Source: Oryzias latipes
Lineage: Eukaryota; Chordata; Actinopteri; Beloniformes; Adrianichthyidae
Length of the DNA: 64,000 bases
Assembly (NCBI RefSeq): GCF_002234675.1
Contig: NC_019879.2
Location: 16,558,464 to 16,622,463, forward strand
Direction of reading: 5' to 3'
In this document: positions 38,801 to 47,535 of the stretch, one piece after another
Layout of the letters: the number at the start of each line of letters is the position of its first letter
Numbering within the stretch: position 1 is the first letter of the stretch
Made by a program: the position numbers and the translations under genes
The notes under the pieces: generated by a model
Seen by the model: the letters and a program-made list of their open reading frames with translations, nothing else
What the model was told of the DNA's origin: nothing
Database searches by the model: none

Positions 38801-39878
38801 TCTGGTTGTTTAACAGTTACAGGTGAAGCTCTTTCTTAACCCTTGTGCTATCTTATGGGGTCAAGATGACCATTGACGTGTTCTCTCTACCATGACAAAG
38901 GCGGATAAAGGTGGAGAGGATTTCATGTAATCCATGGAAACTAGTGAGGCTCACAAATCATTGAAGAAAAAAGGTTCAGCGCACTGTCTAGTGGGTCTAG
39001 ATGACCCAACTCCCAATGTCAAAGTGCCTAGGATAGCACTAGGGTTAAGCATTTATTTTTCACAACAGTATTTATTCTTTGTGATGTGACACTGAAGCTC
39101 CTGTGACCTCTAGCAAAAACAAAAAGGACAAAAAATCAAAACATATGGATTGTAATGTGGGAATTGATGTGCTTTTCACCCTCAAAACCTTACTGGAGAT
39201 TAACATAAACCGTAAATTTTTATGCTACATTTTAATGGTAGTCTCTTAATAAATTGATATTTGTTTTGTTTACACAAAGAAATGCTTAAAGTCTGAGGTG
39301 ATGACAGTAAAAAAGACACAAGTGCAGGCTAATCCACAACAGACCGTATGCATGTGAAGACTGAAGATACCTTTGTGTGTGCAGGTTTGCGTTGTCATCC
39401 ATGGACATGGAACAGAGGGACTATGACTCCAGAACGGCTCTTCACGTGGCAGCAGCTGAAGGTAAGCGACAGTTTCAGGTCAACAAGCCTGCACTGATTA
39501 ATAATTTATATGAGGTGATGCATTTAGCGCACACTTAAGATGTGTTTGTAACACCTGGTCCACTTTCAGGACACATAGAAGTGGTGCGCTTCCTGCTGGA
39601 GGCGTGCAAGGTGAACCCATCACCCAGAGACAGGTGAGTCCAGGTCAACATCTGTACTTCTCTCAGAGTGATAAATACTGCTTGTCTAGCAAAAGTGGGC
39701 TGCCCTAAGCCATTCCTTTTCATGGTCTAGATGGGGAAAAACACCAATGGATGAGGCAATGCTTTTTGGCCACCATGATGTGGTGACCATCCTGCAGCAG
39801 TACCAGGAAAACTACAGCCCGCCTGCAGCTCCTGATGGACAAGAGAGGACGGAGAAGAGCCTGGACAGCCTGCTCTAG
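11858..39878 (+). CDS. gls: Glutaminase, KGA-type isoform (mitochondrial)
   Basis: Eighteen exons join in frame to 637 codons: 11858-12162, 16827-16917, 17378-17499, 18124-18253, 20055-20134, 20750-20913, 22093-22151, 24808-24840, 25229-25287, 25749-25815, 28006-28056, 28182-28358, 28671-28802, 29182-29274, 38259-38320, 39385-39461, 39570-39633 and 39731-39878. The enzyme hydrolyses glutamine to glutamate and ammonia in mitochondria. The arginine-rich, acid-poor N-terminus fits a targeting peptide. Catalytic residues align with human KGA at an offset of 29: Tyr220, Ser257 and Lys260 ([12 protein letters not shown]), Asn306 (NPMVNAGAI), Glu352 (SERESGDRN), Tyr385 and Tyr437. The activation loop ([12 protein letters not shown]) is intact. 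Exons 15-18 encode ankyrin repeats ([14 protein letters not shown]) and the tail EKSLDSLL. The frame is open 180 bp upstream to another ATG at 11678, but 11858 best matches the family start. Confidence 0.97.
12163..16826 (+). other. gls intron 1
   Basis: A 4.7-kb intron, mostly AT-rich without readable genes. A teleost repeat fragment sits at 15164-15290. GC-richer patches at about 12620-12800 and 15780-15920 have no recognisable coding content. Transcriptional control elements could lie here but none is identifiable by eye. Confidence 0.5.
15164..15290. repeat. Teleost interspersed repeat, truncated
   Basis: The string CTGCGACAGACTGGCGACC, followed by GTCCAGGGTGTCC and then GTGACCCCGAGAGGG and a GATGAATGAAT tail, is the opposite-strand form of the family seen at 40955-41285 and 35585-35672. 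Confidence 0.65.
17791..17985 (+). repeat. Interspersed repeat with CAATTCAATT start, short copy
   Basis: It begins CAATTCAATTTATTTATATA and contains GGTCTTTATGGGCTTCATAC and GCATCCCTGCACTTAGACC. The same landmarks occur in order in the longer copy at 30120-30745. No ORF. It lies in gls intron 3. Confidence 0.7.
18254..20054 (+). other. gls intron 4
   Basis: AT-rich intron. The larger ORFs overlapping it read across gls exon 4 in the wrong frame or have no domain, so I see no independent gene. Confidence 0.5.
22152..24807 (+). other. gls intron 7
   Basis: AT-rich intron with a CTTT-rich tract near 22805-22830 and a poly-T run near 24066-24083. No gene or clear mobile element was recognised. 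Confidence 0.5.
26300..26764 (-). mobile_element. Remnant of a hAT-type transposon
   Basis: A GC-rich block in an AT-rich intron. On the minus strand its right edge reads CAGGGGTGCTCATTACGTCG, followed by GGTCGCGATCGACCGG, a terminal pattern known from fish hAT elements of the GTF2IRD2-like group. A minus-strand ORF at 26299-26553 shows no domain I recognise. The other terminus was not found, so the left border is approximate. Confidence 0.5.
27367..27917. mobile_element. MITE with perfect 17-bp terminal inverted repeats
   Basis: The left end ATTGACTGTATATGAGA at 27367 is matched exactly in reverse complement at 27901-27917. The next bases (left ACTGGTCCAAGTGAGT, right ACTCATTCCAGG) also pair imperfectly. 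The 551-bp interior has no transposase ORF. A clear target duplication was not identified. It sits in gls intron 10. Confidence 0.75.
29680..29945 (-). mobile_element. tRNA-derived SINE, minus-strand copy
   Basis: On the minus strand the head reads AGTGGCTCAGGCGGTAGAGC (box A-like), with GGCGGTTTGATCCC (box B-like) after it, as in a tRNA-derived pol III promoter. The body contains CAGTCTGCCCC, and the tail carries GAGGAGTGAATGAATAATGG and a GAGCACAAAG-type end. It is arranged head to head with the plus-strand copy that starts at about 29946. Confidence 0.75.
29946..30850 (+). mobile_element. Second SINE copy, split by another repeat
   Basis: From 29946 to 30119 the plus strand repeats the body of the adjacent SINE (AACTGTCGTTGTGTC, GTGCGTACTGGCAGCC, CAGTCTGCCCC). 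Its tail resumes only at about 30770-30850 (GAGGAGTGAATGAATAATGG, then AGTGCTTTGAGCGTC). The intervening 30120-30745 is a different repeat, so this copy was probably interrupted by insertion. The tRNA-like head is missing. Confidence 0.65.
30120..30745 (+). repeat. Interspersed repeat with CAATT-rich start, long copy
   Basis: It starts with five TTCAA/CAATT units, then TTTTATTTGTATAACCC, GTCTTGATGGGCTTCG and GCATCCCTGCCCTTAGACC, matching the copy at 17791-17985. A 78-bp unit occurs twice in tandem near the end (30531-30608 and 30609-30687), each containing CCAGGTGTAGGAGCAGGAGC. No ORF of note. It is embedded in a SINE. Confidence 0.75.
31508..31654 (+). CDS. gls: Alternative terminal exon of gls giving the GAC isoform
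   Basis: In the 9-kb intron after exon 14 an AAAACAG acceptor opens a 48-codon exon ending in TGA. It contains the GAC-specific tail: [15 protein letters not shown], then LWKKVSP and [12 protein letters not shown]. These align closely with the human glutaminase C tail. Exon 14 ends in phase 0, so splicing to this exon is in frame and yields a protein of about 569 residues without the ankyrin repeats. Placement before the KGA-specific exons is the same as in mammals. Splicing here would have to be coupled to polyadenylation within the following intron. Confidence 0.93.
   Translation, partial: QHTYGPMDYESLQQELALKAPLWKKVSPTESNQDSLTTVVYRMDKVGE
32594..32615. repeat. Short (GT)n microsatellite
   Basis: An uninterrupted dinucleotide run of about eleven TG units in the gls intron after exon 14. 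Confidence 0.9.
33852..34060 (+). mobile_element. tRNA-derived SINE, 3'-truncated
   Basis: Box A-like GTGGTGCAGCGGTAGGGC and box B GGTTCAATTCC (33904-33914) give a complete pol III promoter. The body includes GGCAAGACACTGAACCCC and CAGTGTGTGAATG. The same body occurs at 56178-56445. The usual GCGCTATATAA tail is absent. It lies in the gls intron, downstream of the GAC exon. Confidence 0.85.
35585..35672. repeat. Teleost interspersed repeat fragment
   Basis: GGGATAGGCTCCAGCAACCC, then CGTGACCCCGAAAGGGAC and a GATGAATGAATGA tail. It is the reverse complement of the left part of the copy at 40955-41285. Confidence 0.65.
35974..36168. mobile_element. piggyBac-like MITE, copy 1
   Basis: A 195-bp element with ends CCCTTGTGCTATCC and, in reverse complement, CCCTTGTGCTATTC. 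Subterminal GGGGTCAAGATGACC and GTCTAGATGACCCC are also inverted. The flanks are TAA and TTA, degenerate versions of the TTAA seen around copy 2. Confidence 0.75.
37030..37400 (-). pseudogene. Decayed LINE fragment (endonuclease region)
   Basis: The minus strand reads [19 protein letters not shown], then EEKENF, a stop, and REMDEV. This is a recognisable piece of the endonuclease domain of RTE-type teleost LINEs. At its lower-coordinate edge the minus strand reads GTTGTGGTGACCCC, resembling a LINE 3' end. Stops and frame breaks show it is dead. Confidence 0.55.
38840..39044. mobile_element. piggyBac-like MITE, copy 2
   Basis: A 205-bp element with ends CCCTTGTGCTATC and, in reverse complement, CCCTAGTGCTATC, exactly flanked by TTAA at 38836-38839 and 39045-39048. 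It is clearly homologous to copy 1 through its length (GGAGAGGATTTCATGTAATC shared). TTAA duplication is diagnostic of the piggyBac superfamily. Confidence 0.85.
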
Positions 39879-40485
39879 ACCTCGTCTACAGAACCTTCAG
39901 AGGCTTCTCCATGGGACCTTTCATGAAGCAAAAAAATATATATATATATTTAGATGCTCAGGCCTCTGAAACATGCAAGTCATTGGTGTGTTGTTTAAAA
40001 TGGTGTGCTTTGCTTTTTGTTTGTCTTAATTACAATGTGCACGTGTGTGAGCACTGAGTGTGTAAGCTGCTTAACATCTGATATCTGAATATCTGTGATC
40101 TCGTGTTTACAGTATCAGTTTACTGTAGGCTCATCATTAGTACACATACTGTGTCAAAGGTCATTACTTTATTTAAAGTTTGCCTTGTTCTCTACCTGCT
40201 TATATTTGGGTAATAGCACCACTCTTTGTCGATGTTGTAAGATTGTGAGCTGTCGTGAAATTCTGCTGTAATTTATTTTTATGGGTATTAGGATTCTTGG
40301 ACCTGATTGACCTCCAGATGCAGGGTCACTGCTAAGATTGTTTCTGTGAATGCTGCAAGACAACCAGCAGGTCTCTGCAATGCCTGGCCATGGTGAATGT
40401 AAGAAACATGTATTTATTTCATAGAAACTTGAATTACCAGAGAATTCATCAACAGACTGTACAATGTGTGAGTTTTTGCATTTTG

Positions 40486-40491
40486 ATTAAA
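40486..40491 (+). terminator. Candidate gls (KGA) polyadenylation signal
   Basis: ATTAAA lies about 610 bp past the gls stop codon, followed by a GT/T-rich stretch. AATAAA-like hexamers near 40662 are alternatives. Confidence 0.4.
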
Positions 40492-40954
40492 GTTCTTTTC
40501 TTACCGTTTACACTGTATCTTTTCTTGGTTTGTTGTATCATGAACTGTTTTACCAAGAAATAATAATGGTAATGCTTTATTATGTATCGCTTTTCTTTAT
40601 GGCTTCATTAAAAAGTGATTTGTAGTTGCATTAAATAATTTCTTAAAGTATTTTCTCAAGAAAATAAAAAATAAAACATTTATTTTTTATAAAGTTGAAG
40701 GAATTGAAGTTATAAATATCTAAGTGGTTGAAAAAGGTAGACTACCAGTAGGTCATTCATCTTCTATCTTCTCCACTATCAAATATGAATGTTGCTTTAT
40801 CAGTTTGCTGGCTGACTCATGAAACATAAAACCGATCCAGATTGAGCTTTTTTTTCAAATCATTGAAAACAGTTAAATTTGGAACAAATGTTCATGTCTG
40901 ATTTGTTGAAGAATTTTCCATCAGGGATGAATAAAATATCGTATCTATTGATTC

Positions 40955-41285
40955 ATTTTCTTAACCCACTATCCCTTTTGGGGTCATGGGTTGCTGGAGC
41001 CTGTCCCAGCTACTGTTGGGGCGGGGTAAACCCTGGACAAGTTGCCAGTCTGTTGCAGAACACACAATTACTCTGGTACACATGCACAATTTTAGAGAAA
41101 CCAGTGAACCTACCAAGCATGTTTTTGGACTGAGAGGGGAATGCGGAGTGTCCAGAGAAAACCCACTATGCACGAGGAGAACATGCAAAGCTCCACACAC
41201 AGAAAGGACCTAGCCTGGATTTGAACCAGGGCCTTCTGACCATAAGAAGGTGAGATGGCTAGCTACCACCCACTGTGCAGCCCAT
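40955..41285. repeat. Teleost interspersed repeat, longest copy
   Basis: Contains, in order, TTTTGGGGTCATGGGTTGCT, GGAGCCTGTCCCAGC, AACCCTGGACAAGTTGCC, CATGTTTTTGGACTGAGAGG, AACATGCAAAGCTCCACAC and GGATTTGAACCAGGGCCTTC. It is the most complete of four copies in the window. No ORF. It lies between the convergent gls and STAT genes. Confidence 0.75.
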
Positions 41286-42344
41286 CTGTATCTATCACAT
41301 CTATTGTATGTATCCCTCTATTCTTTCCATCCATCCAAATGCAAATGCACTTTCTGAGATGTCAAACTCAGAAAGCAGGTCAAAAATGTAATATCTATAA
41401 AACTAATATACAATTCAAAATAAGATCCATCCGCACAATGATTGTTTGCAGTGTTTGTATTTGTCTCATTGTGTCATTCAAGGACTTAACATTCCTTCAT
41501 CAGAGGGAACACTGAGCCTGAAGTGATGGGACATAAAAACAGAAAGAAAGCACGCTAAAGCAAAGTTTAAATAAGTTCTTTTAATACAAAGAATACACTT
41601 GTGATGTAGAGTTTGCGTATTACAGCATATTACAAATATTTCACAACATAGACAATGTTCTTTTTTCAGTGTTGCTGATATCAAACAAAAAGCAACCTGT
41701 CTAGTTGCATGTAAGCTTTAGCTTTAATTCAGTAAGTTCATTACCAAAAAACAAAAGGTATAGCAGATTTTTTGGGAGCTATTGTTTAGAACACGTGATC
41801 CCTTCAGGTTTTAAAATGTGTGTGGGAGACCACCAAGTAAATTTGACGAGGTATTCTAAAATCTCAAAGATATAATGGGGAATCAGATCATGTAGGGTTC
41901 TAAAAGTGTGAACTAAAATGTAAAACATTTTTCGAAAATTAAACTAATGCTGTTTAATCAATCTTGTAAAAGAATTGTTGGATGTACTTCAAAGTAGCTC
42001 AGGTCTTACCCACAAAAGATGAAACAGTATCATGTTCTGCTATAAATTGCTTTGAACAGCATACAGCATATTTACCCACCTGGAGGTGTTAACACTGCGG
42101 CACACTTATTTTAATGTAATGTATGAATACATCATATATTTTACTATGTTTTTGTACCGTAATCTAAAATATGTGGATAATTTACACATACCACATGGTA
42201 AACAAAATCTCAATAAGGTCTAAAATGTTCTGGTAGCCAAGACAAGTGACAATAACCATTTTTTTCTGATCAGTTTTGTAATGGTTCTCACAAAAAAATG
42301 AAAATAAATTTACATTCTTTTTCTAGACTTAAATATTTACTCCA
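41286..42344. other. Intergenic spacer between gls and the STAT gene
   Basis: AT-rich DNA without a recognisable gene. Short ORFs on both strands around 41255-41684 overlap one another and carry no domain. Confidence 0.4.
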
Positions 42345-42349
42345 CTAAT

Positions 42350-42715
42350 TTGTGGAGAATTTAGTTTTGAATGATCTCATCACCCCTTTACTTGCTGCCC
42401 TCCACTCACGTAGTTTTAATTTTGGGATCCATCTTAAGGTTTTTGTAATTGTTTTCAAAGCTTTTAGTAGTTTGGCTCCATCACAATTATCAGCTCCAGA
42501 AATAAATTTAACATCTTCTACCCAGCTTCCTCTAAAAGTTTCAAACTCCAGACTTTGTGCCAGACTTTTGCTCCTAAATGATTTAGCGGTTTCCTTCTTC
42601 ACATCAGAGCTGCTGTAACATTTTCTTGCTTTGATCCTTCACTTAAAATCCACTTCTCATCCCTGGCTTTTAAACACAGCTGTGTTCAACATTAATCTTA
42701 ATGTAGTTTTACTTT
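42350..42715 (+). pseudogene. Decayed non-LTR retrotransposon, C-terminal ORF2 piece
   Basis: The translation shows ITPLLAALHSRSFNFGIHLK, then VFVIVFKAFSSLAPSQLS and LPLKVSNSRLCARL, the C-terminal region following the reverse transcriptase in teleost LINEs (compare the intact version near 62370-62530). A frame-shifted FxSSLAFK remnant follows at about 42660. The usual HWLPV motif is degraded. The RT domain itself is absent. Confidence 0.6.
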
Positions 42716-43127
42716 TGAAGTTTTTTTGTTGTTGCAATATTGTATGGCTGTTTTGCTAATGCTAATAGAGGCTCAAAATTGCTAATAGAGGCTGTTTCTA
42801 CTATTTTGTTTTTATTATTGTTAGATTCTTATTGTTTATTGTAAGATTGTTAGAAAAGTTTAAAACCAACACAAGATTTTCATTACATTTTAAACCATTG
42901 AATAACATAAAAATCCAAATAACATTTCTAAATATTAAGAAGATTTTGTAATATTTGTCTCCTTAAAAACTGTGATAAAGCAATGGTATTCACAAATTAC
43001 GCAGAGATTTGTGCTTAACAGATAAGGATTCTCAGTGTACCGTAATCTGTTTTTGATTCTATGGCCAATTATAGCACACAAGGTGGTAAAAGGAAGATTA
43101 TGGCATGTTTATATAAGCTGTAATATT

Positions 43128-46100
43128 TTAAGACATGAACATATCCATGTAGGGAATTCCTCCATACGGAAAGAAGACGGCGTCAGATTCAGAAATGCCG
43201 AGTAAATCATTCAAGATTTCCTCCTGACCAGCATCAAGATTGGGCTAAAAATGCATTAAAACAATACAATGATATATTTATATATAATAGTTACAATTAT
43301 ATATGTTAAATAAACAAAAATTGAAACATTTAAGATGATAAAAAATACTCTATTTATTATAGGAAATACAAGATTTTTTAAAAATGTCTTTTACCAAGGG
43401 TTGCTTAAAAAAAACTATAGACTAATGCAGGTGTCAATAAAAGGACAAAAACTCACAATGTCAAAATCCATGTCGGACATCCCATTTGGTGGAGAAGGAG
43501 GGGGTGTTGTTTCACTATAAAAAAAACTAAACATTAAAATTTTGTTTTTTACAGTTTGCTGACTGAAAGAATGGTCACATCTAAACGACTTACTCTGAAG
43601 TAACGGTGAGTATTCTCTGGACGTATTCTTTCATATTTATCTTAGGAGCCCCTGGTTCTACAGAGACAGAGAGAAGAGAGTCACGGTTTGTGACGATATC
43701 TGCATGTTTTAAGAGGAAAGTTGAAGAAAAGATTACGGAAGTCACAATACCGGATTCCTTGGAGTATTTTCCAAACACCTGGTCTTTGGGGATGTCGGGG
43801 TAAAGATAGATTAGAGGGTTACTTGTCTTTCCGCGCGCTGTCAGACTGTAACGGGTAATGACATGAGGCAGAGACAAGAGTGAAAGCTCCTGCCTGGTGT
43901 AGGGCTCAACTGAATGAACGTGGGCTTCTGCAGGAATAAGCAAAAGTCTGCATAAAATGTATGCAACATCACCGCAGATAACTGAATGCAATAAAAAAAT
44001 TAATTATAATTTGTGCACAATGCTTTCTCAGTTTACAGGGGTGTGTGAAACTAAAGCAAACAGAAAAAACAAATTTATTTATATTGCACTTTTCTTGAGA
44101 AAAAAAGTGTTTGGCAATGTATGTTAATATTACATAAAACTTGATAAAACATGGAATAAAATGTGTTTCAAAAGTTAAATATACAAAATTGTAACAGAAA
44201 ATATCAGGATTAAAAGACCCTTTGGAGCACCTTTACAATAGATCAAAAGATGATTGGAGTAGGAATTTATTTAAACTCAAACGAGGGAAAAAATGCACAC
44301 AAAGGTGAACAGGTGTAAACAAATGCTGCATTTGGCCAAACCACGGAATTAGAACCATAAGTAAACCTGACATATCACCACATGAGATATGTGTTCATAT
44401 TTGTCCAATAGTTCATACACACCAAACTATATATTTTTGTGACTTGACTTTCCATACATCTGCATCCATATACAAAAAAAGGTAATAAAGGTACCTCCAG
44501 TGGAGCTATCCACCCAGCTGAAAGTGATGGCTCCATTCTTCACACTCTCACTGAAACGAATCAGGAATGTTCCATTGGGTTTACCCTGCAGCAGGAGCTT
44601 GGTTCTTCGCCTGCTTACGAATCCCATGATGTGCCTGAAATCAAAATTTAGCAAAAAAAAAAAAAAAAAGTTCATAATTAGCCTCTCAGTACACGCTAAC
44701 AAGAGCGTAGGCCTGATGTACTTTTGTGAAGTCTTACCCGTCCCGCCAAAGATCAGCCAGGTGTTTTTTGATTAAACTTAGAATTGCATCAATCCAAATC
44801 CAGGCACTTTCATTCTGACACACAATCAAAAGTCACCGTGTTATGCCAATGAAAGACTGTAATAAATATGATCCTAGTTTATCTTTACATCACAATTTTT
44901 AACATAGACAAGAAAAACCCTTAAAGGTGAAACAGTTATAAAATAGTATTTCACTAGAGAATATAAATCCTCTTTATTAGAAATTATTAGAGCTAAAATA
45001 AATAAGTTATTAGGTTAGTAAAGTTCCATTCTATTCTATTAGTGATGGAAGAGCAATCTAGCATTTATAGTGCGCTGGCGTAACTTGTCAGTTTAAAAAC
45101 TTTCAAGCATCCATGCATTTGCATTAAGACGCTAGGACAGTCACATGTCAACATTTTTCTACCAACTCCTCCACCTCACCTTGGAGAACTTGCCCCAGTG
45201 AACAAGGTCATCAGGATTATCTGTAAAGAAACACAACTGTTACACCATATTGTTAAGTTGCATCCTTTGAGCCATATGGTTCTGTTTTCTTTGTGCGCAT
45301 CTCTTCTTTTCTCTTTTTCTTTGCAGGAGCTGTTCTTCTCAGACCTGCTGATTGATGTTGGTTGATGAGAATCAGAAGATTGAGACCAGCTGATGGTTTT
45401 AGTTTGATCAGCTAGAAAATCTCAATACTTGGCTAATGTTACTTTTTGCTTAGGTTTACTCGTTTTTCAGTAAACAATCTCTCCTTATGATTTCAAATTG
45501 CTTAGCTCTTGTCTATTGTTGTGTAGAATCTCTTCAATAAGCAAGTATTTTTGAAACTTTTGATCCCATTGTTCATTGGCATTCAGTCCTTTCTTACTCT
45601 GTCTGAAGCTACAGACACACCGGGAATGTGATGCAAATTCAAGAACGCGCTAAATGCGGGTTCTTGAATGTGCATTTAGCCAATGCTGTTCACACTGGAC
45701 AATCAGGGAAGGGCTTCTTATTCTTTTTCTACTGTTTACTAGCATATATCCACCACCAACAGTTGGAAGAGGCTTGGTGATGTCAAAGTGGTTAAAATTT
45801 CGTGAATCTTGCTCCAGGCTTTGTCTTTCACAGCTCTATTCCGATATTTGAAAAGTTTTGTGTGATATTGGCCACGCAAAAAACTCAATTCTTAATTTCT
45901 CCTCCCTGATCAATTTTCAAACGCTTGGCACTTTCCATAAATTAAAAGGAACATACATCACTACCAAATCCAAGTCCCCTGATTGGTTTGACCTCGTTTA
46001 ACTTGCATCATGTGTTCAATAGCTGCGCGTTTCTTACATAGAGCCGAAATGGTCGAAGAAACGTGAGTAGTTACGCATGAACGTGAGAGTTTTCATTCTA

Positions 46101-47498
46101 GAACCCCAATATGTGTTATTACACTTTTCATGTGAAGTGGCCGCACTGGTAATGCAGCTTTAGTGTTTTACTGAGTTAATTATTGTTACAGCCCACTCCC
46201 AATAATGAGCTCAGACAAGTTCAGAACACAAAACCATCCATTTTCAACCTATAAAGACACAAGCTGATAATAGCGGGATTGTCCTTAACATTTCGTAGCT
46301 TCTTGCTTGTTTGCCCTAGTTTTTCAAACCTCATCTCTAACATTCCTGATTTTGCAAAGACCTATGTTTTCTTCATTTCTTGAAGTGCTGTCAAAGTCTA
46401 TTGTTAACCACAAAACGTTTATAGAATTTTTAAATGGGTTTGTGTCTTAAATTTTTTTCTTTTGGCTTCTTTATTATTTCAATGTCTTTCTTTATTTGTC
46501 TGCTTCTATTTTAGAGCTCTGGGTTTTTAGTTTTAATTTATTTACCTTCTTTCACATTTTATAAACAAATTTTTATTTTAAAAAATCTTCTTTCTGCTAA
46601 GATACACTTTCAGCCAAACTCCAGATTCTACATGCATATTGCAAGAAAAAAAATCTCATTCTCAAAGTGTACGTTGAACGAATAAATACTGACCCACTAG
46701 TTTTTCTTTCAGCATGGAGAGTTGGTCCTCATCGAGTCCTCGTTGGGCAACAGACAGAAACTGCCAGCTGAGGAGCTGTGAGAGATGCTGCCAGGACAGA
46801 GGTGGAGGTTCAAGGAACAGGGACAGGTTCTAAGGGACAAAACAGCACCACTTAAGAACATCTTATGCTAAAAATAATGAACAAGTACATGATTGGATTG
46901 ACTGTGCTTTTTTATATAAGCCCTGTGATCCATTTACCATAGATTTACTGGTGCAAAGCATGTTCCACCACATGATGGAAGCCCAGGCACTGGGAACCTG
47001 ACTGCTGCTGGTGATGACGACCACAGGAAGGGAGGTGGTCTGCAGCAACATCAGAGAGGAGAGGTCAATAAAAATCTAAAACTAGCACCAGAGAACATTT
47101 GCTTTTCAACACTGACTTGAAAATTAAAAAAAAGGAATTTTATTCACGTTAATGTTATAGGTCTGTCCGTTGTGATGCAACACCGTCTCAAAACGAATGA
47201 TGTGGAGGTCTTCTGTGACTCCCAGATAACTCTGACAAACAAGGAATACATATGTGTAAAGTGATGCAAACACTTTTAGTTAACCTTTAATAAAAACAGT
47301 TGGTACCTGCAATTTACTTAAAGAAATACAAATATTTTGTGGCCTGTTTTGTTTTTAGTTAATATCACTTAAACTTCTTTTTTTCTCTCTTTACCTTCTG
47401 GGTTATGATAAATGTATTCATGCATGCATTTTTAACTGGCTTTTAGCTGAAATTAAGTAATATATTTTTGATATATAAATTATTTTATGTATAATACC

Positions 47499-47535
<37 letters not shown>

